Below, piece by piece: positions 32,771 to 41,908 of a DNA stretch of 64,000 nucleotides. Made by a program: the position numbers and the translations under genes. The number at the start of each line of letters is the position of its first letter. The stretch's first letter is position 1. Origin of the DNA: Allomuricauda sp. (lineage in GTDB: Bacteria; Bacteroidota; Bacteroidia; Flavobacteriales; Flavobacteriaceae); assembly GCF_002699205.1 (NCBI RefSeq), contig NZ_PABT01000014.1:434001-498000 (forward strand), in the 5' to 3' direction. The notes under the pieces were generated by a model that ran no database searches, was not told the origin of the DNA, and was given only the letters and a program-made list of their open reading frames with translations.

Positions 32771-33310
32771 GTGAAAAAGAAAGTTAAAAATTTACTGTAC
32801 TGTTCAACCTTCTTTCTCATTTTTGGTTGTGGGTCGGATGATGGAGTTGGTCAAGAAAATGGGGATGACAACCAGGTTTCTGGAACCATAACATTGTCCG
32901 GAGCGGAGACATCGGAGTTGGGAACCTCGTTAACCGTTGGAAATATTGAGGTTGCAAATGCCTCCCTTACAGGAACGGATAAGTCCGTGATACTCATGTC
33001 GGAGAATATTTCTGTGGTCGATAATGAATTTGTTTATGACGATGACCAGAACGGATTCGTTATCGTAGCGGCTGATTTTTCTACTGGAGGGTCGACTGAT
33101 ATCGACAGTAGTATTTCCATGACCATCGTAAAAGATGGTGTAGAGTACAGGCATGCTTGTTCTTCTCCCTATCTAAACTTTTTTACTGCCTGTGGCGATG
33201 GATTCGGAATTGATTTTGACGCCAAGAGCGTCACTTTTGATGGTACTACGGTAATCAACACCGAAGATGATACTATTTTGACCATGGACGGTACCATCAC
33301 TTGGGATTAA
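32771..33310 (+). CDS. Hypothetical small lipoprotein, first gene of the paralog cluster
   Basis: A 179-residue protein starting at GTG (32771), which gives an ideal lipoprotein signal (FFLIFGCGSDDG, lipid Cys20). The mature part is acidic and beta-rich (SGTITLSGAETSELG, DGTTVINTEDD) with a Cys pair (RHACSSPY, FTACGDGF). No family was recognised. Its stop is 20 bp before the ATG of the first paralog, so it belongs to the same transcript. Confidence 0.8.
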   Translation: MKKKVKNLLYCSTFFLIFGCGSDDGVGQENGDDNQVSGTITLSGAETSELGTSLTVGNIEVANASLTGTDKSVILMSENISVVDNEFVYDDDQNGFVIVAADFSTGGSTDIDSSISMTIVKDGVEYRHACSSPYLNFFTACGDGFGIDFDAKSVTFDGTTVINTEDDTILTMDGTITWD

Positions 33311-33330
33311 AAAATATAAAGGTAAAAGTT

Positions 33331-34338
33331 ATGGTAAGGTCATGTTTGTGCATTGTTTTGTGTTTTTTAGGAGTGCTTTCGGGTAATGCACAGTCTATAG
33401 ACGATAAAGAAATGGTGGTCTACCAATCACCTTCCGATAAGTTTACTTCCATTACATTACAGGCACATAAGGGCTTGCCACGTTTTGGGGTTCCGAATAT
33501 GTATCGGGAACAAACGGGTGGGCAAAGACAGGGAATGCGGACCGTTAGACCGGTTCGTGGGGGTAAAAACCCTGTGAGTAATGATAAAAACAAGATCGTA
33601 ACTACGGGCAAAAATAATTTTTCGCTATTGGTCGGCTTAAAATATTTACGACCGTTTATGGAGGATCTGGATAGGAAGGGGTTAACCACAATGACCTCCA
33701 ATATGACCGAAAAGGAATCTAATTCCGCTTTTTTACAGCGATTTTTAAAGAGCCAGGTGGCACCAAACCTATGCTTGACAGATGAATGTAAGAATGCCGG
33801 CCAAGGCAAAAATGAATTTGAAAGACTTCGTAATTATACATCTTTTGTGGACAACTGCTTAAATCTGCTTTTAGATTGGAGTAAAAATATAATGGAGGAC
33901 GATGAATTAATCGGCTACCATGTTTCTATGCTGAACATAGGCAATAATTATGATTTTGATAAAAAAGGATATACAGCATACCATTCTATAATACTCAACA
34001 ATATTTTTACTAGGAAGCAGGGTATTTTAAACCAAGTGGTCTTTAAACCGGTGAAACCGTTCGAGGAGGCACTTCAAAACTCGATAGATAGGAACAAGAA
34101 CATTGAATTTTTGCTTTCGATGGATGAACAAACGGCAGAACGATTTCAAAAAGAGGGCATAAGACGCTTGTATGTGGTAAAAAAGATAAAGGTAAAACGG
34201 TCGAACAAGCAAATGGGGTCAGCGTCTGAGAACATAGAATTTAATTATTCTCACGAAAGTGCCGATTTGGAAATCTATACGGACGAGGCACTTACGCAAC
34301 ACTTTAAAACATTGTCACTGGCAGACCTAACCAATTAA
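33331..34338 (+). CDS. Paralog 1 of a tandem family of exported proteins
   Basis: A 335-residue protein with a signal peptide (CIVLCFLGVLSGNAQ). I start at ATG 33331; the TTG further upstream would spoil the signal peptide. Shared family blocks: YQSPSDKFTSITLQAHKGLP (start), RNYTSFVDNCLNLLLDWSK (middle), NNYDFDKKGYTAY, and LEIYTDEALTQHFKTLSLAD (end). It has a Cys pair (NLCLTDECKNAG). It is the most divergent member, with a Gly/Arg-rich insert after the first block. No known family; probably periplasmic. The next gene begins 3 bp after. Confidence 0.82.
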   Translation: MVRSCLCIVLCFLGVLSGNAQSIDDKEMVVYQSPSDKFTSITLQAHKGLPRFGVPNMYREQTGGQRQGMRTVRPVRGGKNPVSNDKNKIVTTGKNNFSLLVGLKYLRPFMEDLDRKGLTTMTSNMTEKESNSAFLQRFLKSQVAPNLCLTDECKNAGQGKNEFERLRNYTSFVDNCLNLLLDWSKNIMEDDELIGYHVSMLNIGNNYDFDKKGYTAYHSIILNNIFTRKQGILNQVVFKPVKPFEEALQNSIDRNKNIEFLLSMDEQTAERFQKEGIRRLYVVKKIKVKRSNKQMGSASENIEFNYSHESADLEIYTDEALTQHFKTLSLADLTN

Positions 34339-34341
34339 ATT

Positions 34342-35373
34342 ATGAAACAGTTCCTCATTATTCTAATACCGCTAGTCGTACATTTTTCGGTTTGTGGGCA
34401 AGGAGAAGAAAAAGTTTTTTCAGCTCCTTCCTCAAGTTTTATAGACCTGTCGCTACAGACCCACAATGGCAAACTACGGTTTGGCCTCCAAGATGGATAT
34501 TATATCAAATCGGACGGTAGCTATGTAAAGAACAACGAAGCGTCCTATTTTGAAATGGATAAAAGATTCAGCCATAACAATGCCAGCAGACATGCCTTTA
34601 CCGAACTTTTAAAGATGCGGTTTAAAGAAGATATGTTCGCGGCAATGGATAAAGATTATTTCACCGTACGTACACCGAACATGTACGACAAGGAGCAGAA
34701 ATCCTACACCGCACAGCAACATATACTTGCCCTGGCGAATGCCCTTTGCACCACCGAACAGGCGATCCAATTTTTCTGTAATCCAAAAGAAGAGGATTGT
34801 ACCAGGGTATTCCCAGAAGAGGGGTATTACAATGAGCCCAGAAATATAAGGTATTGGGGCGGAAGGGGAGCTTCGGAGTTTCAAAAGTTGAGGGCATACA
34901 CCTCGTTTGTAAAAGAAAAGTTTCCGTTGGTGCAAGAATGGGCGAAAACCCTATATCCCGATAATAAAATTAACGGTTATTACGTGGCCAAAACATATTT
35001 GGGAACCTACGATTTTAAAGAGGGCGGTTACTGGTTACGTACCGGTGAGTTTAGTAACAACGGCTTTTTGTTGAGGTGGTTCGGCCTTCAGCCCAGTAAT
35101 TCGTCGGAAAGAAAATTGGTGCATCCCAACGGTTCATCCATCCTCCTAAAAATGTCCCCTGAAAAAGCGGAGGCCTTTTCGGAAAACAATCAGTACCTGT
35201 TTTTGGTTTTTGACGTCACGGGGCAGCTGAACGGACTGGAAAACTTTAGGGCAGACCAGCTAAAGACCACATTTACCCTCAACAGTCCGGTTATTGAAAT
35301 TTATACCGATGATGCGCTTACCCATAGGGTGGGGGAAATTGATATAAACACCATGGTATCCAAAACCAGATAA
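34342..35373 (+). CDS. Paralog 2 of a tandem family of exported proteins
   Basis: A 343-residue protein with signal peptide (IPLVVHFSVCGQGE). Family blocks: FSAPSSSFIDLSLQTHNGKL, RFGLQDGYY, then WGGRGASEFQKLRAYTSFV, TYDFKEGGYWL, MSPEKAEAF and IEIYTDDALTHRVGEID. Two Cys (FFCNPKEEDC) lie at the same place as in paralogs 1 and 3. No catalytic motif was recognised. A 3-bp gap to paralog 1 and 6-bp gap to paralog 3 make one operon. Confidence 0.85.
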   Translation: MKQFLIILIPLVVHFSVCGQGEEKVFSAPSSSFIDLSLQTHNGKLRFGLQDGYYIKSDGSYVKNNEASYFEMDKRFSHNNASRHAFTELLKMRFKEDMFAAMDKDYFTVRTPNMYDKEQKSYTAQQHILALANALCTTEQAIQFFCNPKEEDCTRVFPEEGYYNEPRNIRYWGGRGASEFQKLRAYTSFVKEKFPLVQEWAKTLYPDNKINGYYVAKTYLGTYDFKEGGYWLRTGEFSNNGFLLRWFGLQPSNSSERKLVHPNGSSILLKMSPEKAEAFSENNQYLFLVFDVTGQLNGLENFRADQLKTTFTLNSPVIEIYTDDALTHRVGEIDINTMVSKTR

Positions 35374-35379
35374 TAGACA

Positions 35380-36543
35380 ATGATGAAAATTAAAAATATA
35401 AAAGCACGTTTTGTACTACTTTTTGCCATAATTGGTTTCTTGGCACCAAGCGCCATGCATGCCCAGTTTTTTAAAAAATTAAAAAAGAATGTAGAGGACA
35501 GGGTGGTGGAGGTCGCCGGTGAAAAATCGGACCAACTTTTAAACGGGGAAACGGAAACTACCGTAAACGATAATGTAAAAACAGGGACCGATACCAAAAC
35601 AACACCGACGGAAACAACGGTAAAAAAGGTAGCCCCAAGTCCTCAAGACCAAGAGGTTTTAAGGTTCAAGGCACCTTCCAAAGATTTTAGGGATATTGTA
35701 ATACAGGCATATAAAGGCCTGCCAAGATATGGTGAACTCAATTTTAAAAATGGAACAAATGCCTTGATCACCAATAATGCCTATAAAGCCCTTTTAGAGT
35801 TGAAATTTTTAGAGGATACTTTTAAGGATATGGATCGGTCTAAATTGACCAAACATAAAAATACTACAGGCGACCTTGCCAAAAAGAATTCAGAATTTTC
35901 CCAGAATCATTTAAGGATTCTTGCTGGGGAAACGCTATCCGTCGAAAAATTGAAAGAATATTTTTGTGATTCGGAAACCCCATCATCCTGCAGTTTCTAC
36001 AATCGGGCGGGGGAGAGGATATTTGTTTCGTATTGGGGAGGTACGTCTAAAAATGAATTTGCCCAGAACCGTAGCTATACCACCTTTGTAAAGGAATACT
36101 TTGATACCCTTAAAAATTGGAGCCAAACATTTTATACCGATGGTAGCGAGGTTGTCTATTATGTGGCAAAGGGGTTGGTGGCCGAAAAATATGATTTTAA
36201 GGAAAAAGGGTATTGGATAGGAAATCTATTTTCCATCGGAGGGGACTTCATACTACACCAGTCCAATTTTTTGGCGTACACCGAGAACGAAAAAGCAATA
36301 AGGTACCAAGGCAAAAAAATATTCCTGCCCATGGATGCCGATAAGGCAAAGACCTACAAGTTAATTCCTAGGTCACCGGTATTTGTAGTGTTCAAGGTGC
36401 TTGTAAACCCCAAACCCAACAATACAACCTCTGTAAAATGGGAATATGAACTGGAGAGTCCGATTCTTGAAATTTATAAGGATGTGACACTTACGGACAA
36501 AATGGGAGAGGTAGATATTAATAGTACAAATCTTAAAAACTGA
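35380..36543 (+). CDS. Paralog 3 of a tandem family of exported proteins
   Basis: A 387-residue protein with signal peptide (APSAMHAQFF). It adds an N-terminal helical stretch (QFFKKLKKNVEDRVVEVAGE) and a Thr-rich linker before the family domain. Blocks: FKAPSKDFRDIVIQAYKGLP, SYWGGTSKNEFAQNRSYTTF, KYDFKEKGYWIG, PMDADKAKTY and LEIYKDVTLTDKMGEVDINS. Cys pair YFCDSETPSSC. The pattern of a YDF block followed by a D-x-A-x-A block recalls DUF4852, but I cannot confirm this. Confidence 0.85.
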   Translation: MMKIKNIKARFVLLFAIIGFLAPSAMHAQFFKKLKKNVEDRVVEVAGEKSDQLLNGETETTVNDNVKTGTDTKTTPTETTVKKVAPSPQDQEVLRFKAPSKDFRDIVIQAYKGLPRYGELNFKNGTNALITNNAYKALLELKFLEDTFKDMDRSKLTKHKNTTGDLAKKNSEFSQNHLRILAGETLSVEKLKEYFCDSETPSSCSFYNRAGERIFVSYWGGTSKNEFAQNRSYTTFVKEYFDTLKNWSQTFYTDGSEVVYYVAKGLVAEKYDFKEKGYWIGNLFSIGGDFILHQSNFLAYTENEKAIRYQGKKIFLPMDADKAKTYKLIPRSPVFVVFKVLVNPKPNNTTSVKWEYELESPILEIYKDVTLTDKMGEVDINSTNLKN

Positions 36544-36546
36544 CAG

Positions 36547-37803
36547 ATGGGGAGCAGACGTACAATTATGGTGGTAATGGGAATGTTGTTCTTTATAATG
36601 GCACCCCGAGCCAATGCCCAGTTTTTTAAAAAGCTAAAACAGCAAGCCGAGGCAAAGCTTATAGACAAGGCCGATAAAGGGGTAGACGATATCTTATCAG
36701 GAAATAAGGGTACAACAAAGAAAGAGGAGGAATCAAAAGAATTGGGAACCGTCAAAACCGATGAAAACAAAGTTGTACCGCCTACTACCGTACAGCAAAC
36801 GACAACCACTTTTAACGACTCGGATTATTTGGTGTATAAATCGCCAGATCCGGCATTTCATGATATTTACGTTCAAAAATTTAAGGGGCTCCCAAGATTC
36901 GGTTCCTGTGATTTTTATACCATGCCCAACAATCCCCAAAGGCCCGTGTCTACTCCCGAGGTCAATGAGAAAAGAGTAAAAATAAAAAAGGGTTATAATG
37001 CTTTTTTGTTATTGGCACGAATGCATACCCTAAAGGATCATTTTAAGGTAATGGACAGAACGGCCCTCACCCCCCTTAGTAAACCCTTGGTAGAAGAAGA
37101 GGTAAAATCCAATATGGCACAAGGATACCTAATGAATTTTGCATTTTTAATGGGTACGGATGCCTTGAAAAAAGAATATTTTATGAATGATCGGGACGGT
37201 ACCGGTAATGGCCCCATTGTATCCAAATGGGGAGGACAATATGCCGATGATTTTACCGAGAATGAAAAATATGTGGCATTTGTAGCAAAGTATTTAGATA
37301 AAATACTGCAATGGACCCAAACATTTTTTGAAGACGCTACCGAAGATTTTCAATTTGTTGTTCCGCTGGAGTTCAAAGGATCTTATGATTTCGACAAAAA
37401 TGGATTTTGGGTGCAACTGCCCACCAAAAGGAGGTCTAGTTATAGTATGGATTTTGGAAGTACGAGGGATAATTATTTTTTTGAATTTCTTCCCAAGACA
37501 CCATACGGGCAGCAAATCTTGAATAAAACACAACAGGTGGAACATATAAATGCCGAGGTGCTCTTTAAAATAGATCCGGCTGCAGCCGAAGCTTTGATCA
37601 ACGATAAAACAAAGAACCCGCAGATGGTGGTAAAGGTAAGAGTAGTCTATGAAGGGTTCCGACCCGAGAATCCCACGATATATGCTCCCAAATATACCTA
37701 TCATTTACTGGATCCTATGATGGAACTGTATTCCGATGCCGGGCTCACTTCAAAAATTGGGGAAATCAATTTGGAAAACTTGATTTATAAAGAATCTAAC
37801 TGA
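36547..37803 (+). CDS. Paralog 4 of a tandem family of exported proteins
   Basis: A 418-residue protein, the longest member, with signal peptide (MAPRANAQFF), the same helical N-terminal stretch as paralog 3 (QFFKKLKQQAEAKLIDKADK), a Lys/Glu/Thr linker, then the family domain: YKSPDPAFHDIYVQKFKGLP, SKWGGQYADDFTENEKYVAF, SYDFDKNGFWVQ, KIDPAAAEAL and MELYSDAGLTSKIGEINLEN. It lacks the paired Cys of the other members. It closes the operon; the 188 bp after it hold no clear terminator. Confidence 0.85.
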   Translation: MGSRRTIMVVMGMLFFIMAPRANAQFFKKLKQQAEAKLIDKADKGVDDILSGNKGTTKKEEESKELGTVKTDENKVVPPTTVQQTTTTFNDSDYLVYKSPDPAFHDIYVQKFKGLPRFGSCDFYTMPNNPQRPVSTPEVNEKRVKIKKGYNAFLLLARMHTLKDHFKVMDRTALTPLSKPLVEEEVKSNMAQGYLMNFAFLMGTDALKKEYFMNDRDGTGNGPIVSKWGGQYADDFTENEKYVAFVAKYLDKILQWTQTFFEDATEDFQFVVPLEFKGSYDFDKNGFWVQLPTKRRSSYSMDFGSTRDNYFFEFLPKTPYGQQILNKTQQVEHINAEVLFKIDPAAAEALINDKTKNPQMVVKVRVVYEGFRPENPTIYAPKYTYHLLDPMMELYSDAGLTSKIGEINLENLIYKESN

Positions 37804-37959
37804 TTTGTTGCTTTTCATTGTCGTGTAATCCTATACTTTCATTTTTTGCAATTATTTAGTGCTATCTTCAAATTAGCATCATTTTTGGTCGATTAAATCA
37901 TCTCGATTTTGACATGAGAGGAATTTTTTTATAATTTTTCCATGCAATCACATTTGTTC

Positions 37960-37967
37960 TAAATTTG
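37960..37967 (+). promoter_or_regulatory. Putative -7 box (TAAATTTG) for the 105-residue protein gene
   Basis: It matches TAnnTTTG 24 bp upstream of the chosen ATG; a -33 element is not clear. Confidence 0.45.
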
Positions 37968-37991
37968 AAACAAGGAGTTAATCATAACATC

Positions 37992-38309
37992 ATGAAGAAC
38001 CTCAAACGTGTAATAGTTGACTATAAGAAATTGACTTCAGAGGTGCTTAAGCTTTTGGTGGAGAAATATCCTGACGGATACGGGGACGATGATGTAATCA
38101 ACTTCAGGAACCTAAAGGGAGAATTAATAGAAGCAGTGGAGGTATCCACTGCCGACACCAAATATCTTGTCAAGATCAGCTCCAAGCTCGAACGCACCAT
38201 GGCAGATTTCGATGAGGATGACGACGAAGATTTTAATCCGGAAGATTATGAAAAGCTTCCGGTAGAAGGAGACAAGGATTTCTTGGAACCAGGGGACGAC
38301 GAAGACTGA
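37992..38309 (+). CDS. Conserved small flavobacterial protein with acidic tail
   Basis: A 105-residue cytosolic protein starting MKNLKRVIVDYKKLTSEVL. The promoter box at 37960 rules out the earlier start at 37965. The globular part (about 1-75, YPDGYGDDDVINFRNLKGE) is of a type I recall as widely conserved in Flavobacteriaceae; the tail is very acidic (DFDEDDDEDFNPEDYEKLP). Function unknown. It stands alone, convergent with the threonine dehydrogenase gene. Confidence 0.85.
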   Translation: MKNLKRVIVDYKKLTSEVLKLLVEKYPDGYGDDDVINFRNLKGELIEAVEVSTADTKYLVKISSKLERTMADFDEDDDEDFNPEDYEKLPVEGDKDFLEPGDDED

Positions 38310-38312
38310 TCC

Positions 38313-39260
38313 TTACTTCTGTGTCTTTAGGTTGTCGATCATTTCAATGGTTGTTTGGTCCAGATTGAAGCTGGGCTCCCAGCCCCATTCTTCTCTGGCG
38401 GCAGAGTCATCAATACTGCTGGGCCATGAATCTGCAATTTCTTGTCTAAAATCAGGGGCATAACTTATCTCAAAATCTGGGATATGCTTTTTAATACTTT
38501 CTGCCATCTGTTTTGGCGTAAAACTCATTCCACCCAAATTATAGGAAGACCGGACTTTTATATTTTCAGAAGGACTGTCCATTAGGTTGATGGTGGCTCT
38601 TATGGCATCGTCCATGTACATCATCGGAAGTTGGGTGTCACTGTCCAAAAAACACTTGTAGGAACCTTTTTTTAGAGCTTCGTGGTATATTTCCACAGCA
38701 TAATCCGTAGTGCCTCCTCCGGGCATGGTCTTCCAGCTTATCAACCCTGGGTAACGAATACTTCTGACATCTACGCCGTATTTTTTATGGTAATATTCGC
38801 ACCATCTTTCCCCGGACTGTTTACTAATGCCGTAAACAGTACTTGGTTCCATAATGGTGTTCTGTGGTGTATTCTCCTTTGGAGTACTGGGTCCAAAAAC
38901 AGCAATGCTGGAAGGCCAAAAAACTTTGGAAATTTTCTTTTCCTTGGCTAAGTTGAGCACATTAAAAAGCGAATTCATGTTGAGGTTCCAAGCCCGCATT
39001 GGGAATTTCTCCGCCGTGGCACTCAGCATAGCGGCCATTAGATAAACCTCGTCAATTTCGTAATGCATCACCACATCCTCCACGGCAGCATAGTCGGTGG
39101 CGTCCAAAAGTTCAAATGGACCTGATTGCATTAAAGCTTCCCCACCTTCCCGAATGTCGCTGGCTATTACATTTACAGCGCCATATTTGTTCCGGAGCAC
39201 AATGGTCAGTTCGGTCCCTATTTGACCACATGCGCCGATTATTAAAATTGGTCTGTGCAT
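38313..39260 (-). CDS. tdh: L-threonine 3-dehydrogenase, SDR type
   Basis: A 315-residue extended short-chain dehydrogenase: NAD motif GACGQIGTEL at residues 9-18, catalytic YGISK, and the block SIRYPGLISWKTMPGGGTTD that marks the flavobacterial/archaeal-type threonine dehydrogenase. It oxidises L-threonine to 2-amino-3-ketobutyrate with NAD in threonine breakdown to glycine. I start at 39260 (MHRPILIIG); longer starts lack support. The partner ligase gene is not in the window. It diverges from the lipoprotein gene at 39325. Confidence 0.9.
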   Translation of the reverse strand: MHRPILIIGACGQIGTELTIVLRNKYGAVNVIASDIREGGEALMQSGPFELLDATDYAAVEDVVMHYEIDEVYLMAAMLSATAEKFPMRAWNLNMNSLFNVLNLAKEKKISKVFWPSSIAVFGPSTPKENTPQNTIMEPSTVYGISKQSGERWCEYYHKKYGVDVRSIRYPGLISWKTMPGGGTTDYAVEIYHEALKKGSYKCFLDSDTQLPMMYMDDAIRATINLMDSPSENIKVRSSYNLGGMSFTPKQMAESIKKHIPDFEISYAPDFRQEIADSWPSSIDDSAAREEWGWEPSFNLDQTTIEMIDNLKTQK

Positions 39261-39324
39261 TAAAATCAAAGTTAATTTAGTCTGGAGGCAAAGATACCCT
39301 TTATTAAAATTTGTACATTCGCCT

Positions 39325-39822
39325 ATGCAAAAATTGTTAGGCATACTTATTTTATTCTCCATTTTGGGAGCATGCAAAAAAGTTGAGAAAACTACTGCTA
39401 AGGTCGAAAAGCAGGAGTTGGAGTTCAATTATCGGAAAATGCCGGATAAAATAGAGATCAATTCCGATGCAGCTGCCATTATTGATGAATGGAACCAATT
39501 CAAGGACTTGAATGCAAGTATTGATGTACTGTACAAAGCAACCAATAACGAAGATTTAGCGTTGGCCATTGACGACCTTATCGAAAAGGAGAAAAAAATG
39601 GCTGATGGAAAATATCCGGAACTGTTCGATACTTTTCAGGTAAAAAGTAGGCAAAGGGTACTGCGTACGTTCTTGTACAAAGCAAAAGCAAATATTATGG
39701 AAAACCAGCCTACTACCGAATCCATTGTGGATGTGCTGGAAGCATACAACAACATACGAAGACAGTTGAATGTGATAGTGAACAGCCAATTGGACAAAAA
39801 ATTGATACTGGATGAAGGGTAA
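39325..39822 (+). CDS. Small helical lipoprotein
   Basis: A 165-residue lipoprotein (lipobox LFSILGACKKVEK). The mature protein is mainly alpha-helical and polar, with no family I recognise. Its last codons overlap the start of the next gene by 11 bp (ATGAAGGGTAA), so translation is coupled. Confidence 0.8.
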   Translation: MQKLLGILILFSILGACKKVEKTTAKVEKQELEFNYRKMPDKIEINSDAAAIIDEWNQFKDLNASIDVLYKATNNEDLALAIDDLIEKEKKMADGKYPELFDTFQVKSRQRVLRTFLYKAKANIMENQPTTESIVDVLEAYNNIRRQLNVIVNSQLDKKLILDEG

Positions 39823-40312
39823 TATATTATTGTTGGGATTATTGTTGGCATCCATGACCATTGGTGCCCAAAACACGGAAGAACGGAAAATCGATGAGGT
39901 GTTGGATGGGTGGCATTTAGCTGCTGCCAATGCCGATTTTGAGGCCTATTTTGATAAAATGACCGAGGATGGGGTGTTTTTGGGAACCGATGCTATGGAA
40001 AACTGGCAAAATGATGAGTTTAGAACTTTTTCCAAACCTTATTTTGATAAGGGAAAGGCATGGAGCTTTACTGCCGTGCAGCGCAACATCTATGTAGATG
40101 AATCCGGTACATTTGCTTGGTTCGATGAACTGCTAGACACCCAAATGAAAATTTGTAGGGGTTCCGGAGTATTGAAAAAAGTAAATGGGCAATGGAAAAT
40201 TGCCCATTATGTGCTTTCAATTGCAGTACCGAACGAATATGTGGACGAACTTGTCCAAATCAAGAAGGAAAAAGACGATCAACTGCTCCTAGAACTAAAA
40301 AAGAAGCAATAA
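39812..40312 (+). CDS. Exported SnoaL/NTF2-like protein
   Basis: A 166-residue protein with a signal peptide (LASMTIGAQN) and an NTF2-like cone fold: DEVLDGWHLAAANADFEAYF at the start, DGVFLGTDAMENW, and VLKKVNGQWKIAHYVLSIAV at the end, typical of SnoaL-like domains. A charged C-terminal helix follows. It is coupled to the upstream lipoprotein gene. A ligand-binding or isomerase-like role cannot be decided. Confidence 0.87.
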   Translation: MKGNILLLGLLLASMTIGAQNTEERKIDEVLDGWHLAAANADFEAYFDKMTEDGVFLGTDAMENWQNDEFRTFSKPYFDKGKAWSFTAVQRNIYVDESGTFAWFDELLDTQMKICRGSGVLKKVNGQWKIAHYVLSIAVPNEYVDELVQIKKEKDDQLLLELKKKQ

Positions 40313-40313
40313 G

Positions 40314-41018
40314 TTAGTTCTTTTCTCCCCCTTCGACAGCTTCTTTTTTTCTGGATTCCAAAGCCTGTTTGCTCAAACTTGCCAAGTTGAAATTTGGTGC
40401 AATTTTAAGAGCCTCGTCAATGGAGGCGATGGCTGCATCAATATTTTCTTTGTCCATATTAAAATCTGCCAATCCTTTTAAATGATAAAAAGCAGCCTTA
40501 AGGGGCACTTCATAAGGTTGTTGACGCTCATAAAACGCATATTTCATGTCGTCGGTCGAATTTGCAATGCCATATTCAATGTTGGGAATGGCACCGTTGG
40601 TGTCGCCTATTTGTATTTTTAGATCAGCCATTTCATAGGCCAGGTACGGAGAAGAATTTCGGGAAAACAGTTCTTCAAAGTGTTCCAAGGCCCTTTTGGG
40701 CTGGTTCAATGCTTTTAAGGAAAAGGCTTTGACTTGTAGTGCAAGTTCGGAATCATCGGAATTTTTCTCGATACCGATAGTGTTCAAAGCCTGCATGTGC
40801 TGGCCATTGTTCATATAAACAAAAGCCAAGGTGTCCCTTCTTTCTTTTGAGGGTGATAGCACGTTCAAATGGGTCAAAGCACTGATAACCCCGTTTGCAT
40901 CACCTTGTAAACGCATTTCTTTGTAATAAGCTTCGTAATGTTTCAAAAGCTCATTGTTGGTTTGGGAGATTCCGCTAAAACCTGCAAGGAGGAGCAATAA
41001 GAGTATAGTCTTTTTCAT
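40314..41018 (-). CDS. Exported TPR protein
   Basis: A 234-residue protein with a signal peptide (LLLLAGFSGISQT) and four to five TPR-like helix pairs (for example FVYMNNGQHMQALNTIGIEK, YHLKGLADFNMDKENIDAAI). It is convergent with the NTF2-like gene with a 1-bp gap. It is probably a periplasmic scaffold. Confidence 0.83.
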   Translation of the reverse strand: MKKTILLLLLLAGFSGISQTNNELLKHYEAYYKEMRLQGDANGVISALTHLNVLSPSKERRDTLAFVYMNNGQHMQALNTIGIEKNSDDSELALQVKAFSLKALNQPKRALEHFEELFSRNSSPYLAYEMADLKIQIGDTNGAIPNIEYGIANSTDDMKYAFYERQQPYEVPLKAAFYHLKGLADFNMDKENIDAAIASIDEALKIAPNFNLASLSKQALESRKKEAVEGGEKN

Positions 41019-41098
41019 TGATCTTCAATTTTGTGCGCCAAATCTAACAAAATAATCCCAACTGGGCTGTTAAGAATTCAATAAGTAATGAATGTGGT

Positions 41099-41908
41099 TC
41101 AGGAAATTATTGAAGTAGTAAAACTATGGCGTTTCTCTAAAAAATTGTTGCTCAAAACTATCTTTCCGTTCGTTTCGAAAGAATCTGTTTTATAGGATGG
41201 GGTGGGCAACCCTCTTTTTTGGGCCTCTTCAAAATAATAAACCTGTTTTTTGGGGTGATGTGGATATACTCCATTGAATAGTTCGCCCCAATATGCTTGC
41301 TCCAAAATGGTTAGGATCATATGGATGCAATCGTCAAGGTGGATTAAATTGATCGGATGATTTCCGTTGGATAAATTTTGTTTGCCCGATAGCATGTTTA
41401 TTGGGTGGCGGTCAGCGCCTATCAATCCCCCAAACCTAATAATGGTGGTTTTGAACCCTTCTTGCTCTTGGAACAGTTTTTCGCTTTCTGCCAATTGTTT
41501 GCCTGATTTGGTAACGGGCATGAGTGGTGATGACTCGGTTACTTCCCCTTCGGCATTGCCATAAACAGCTGTGCTGCTCACAAACAGAACATGGGAAACA
41601 CCACTTTTCTCGATTTCGGTATTCAGGAATTTCATCTTGTTGAGAAAACTTTCGGAAGGGTTGCCCCGAAGTTTGGGTGGAACGTTTACGATCAACGTTT
41701 CCATATTGGAAAGAAACCCAACGATATCACCTGTGATCCCTGTCTCCGATATGTTGATTTCAAAAGGGGTTATGTCTTCATTTTGTAAAAGTTTTAATTT
41801 ACTGGAGGACGTGGTCGTGCCCTTGACGTTGTACCCTTTTTCAATCAGTCTTTTGGCCAAGGGAAGTCCTAGCCAGCCACACCCCATAATACCGATGTTT
41901 TTATTCAA
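41099..41908 (-). CDS. NAD(P)-binding SDR-like protein (YeeZ type)
   Basis: A 269-residue protein with the dinucleotide motif GCGWLGLPLAKRL (about residues 10-22) and SSTAVYGNAEGEVTE, typical of YeeZ-like epimerase/dehydratase-related proteins. The catalytic YxxxK is not obvious, so it may act on an unusual sugar nucleotide or be non-enzymatic. Its start overlaps the M28 peptidase gene by 8 bp. Confidence 0.82.
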   Translation of the reverse strand: MNKNIGIMGCGWLGLPLAKRLIEKGYNVKGTTTSSSKLKLLQNEDITPFEINISETGITGDIVGFLSNMETLIVNVPPKLRGNPSESFLNKMKFLNTEIEKSGVSHVLFVSSTAVYGNAEGEVTESSPLMPVTKSGKQLAESEKLFQEQEGFKTTIIRFGGLIGADRHPINMLSGKQNLSNGNHPINLIHLDDCIHMILTILEQAYWGELFNGVYPHHPKKQVYYFEEAQKRGLPTPSYKTDSFETNGKIVLSNNFLEKRHSFTTSIIS

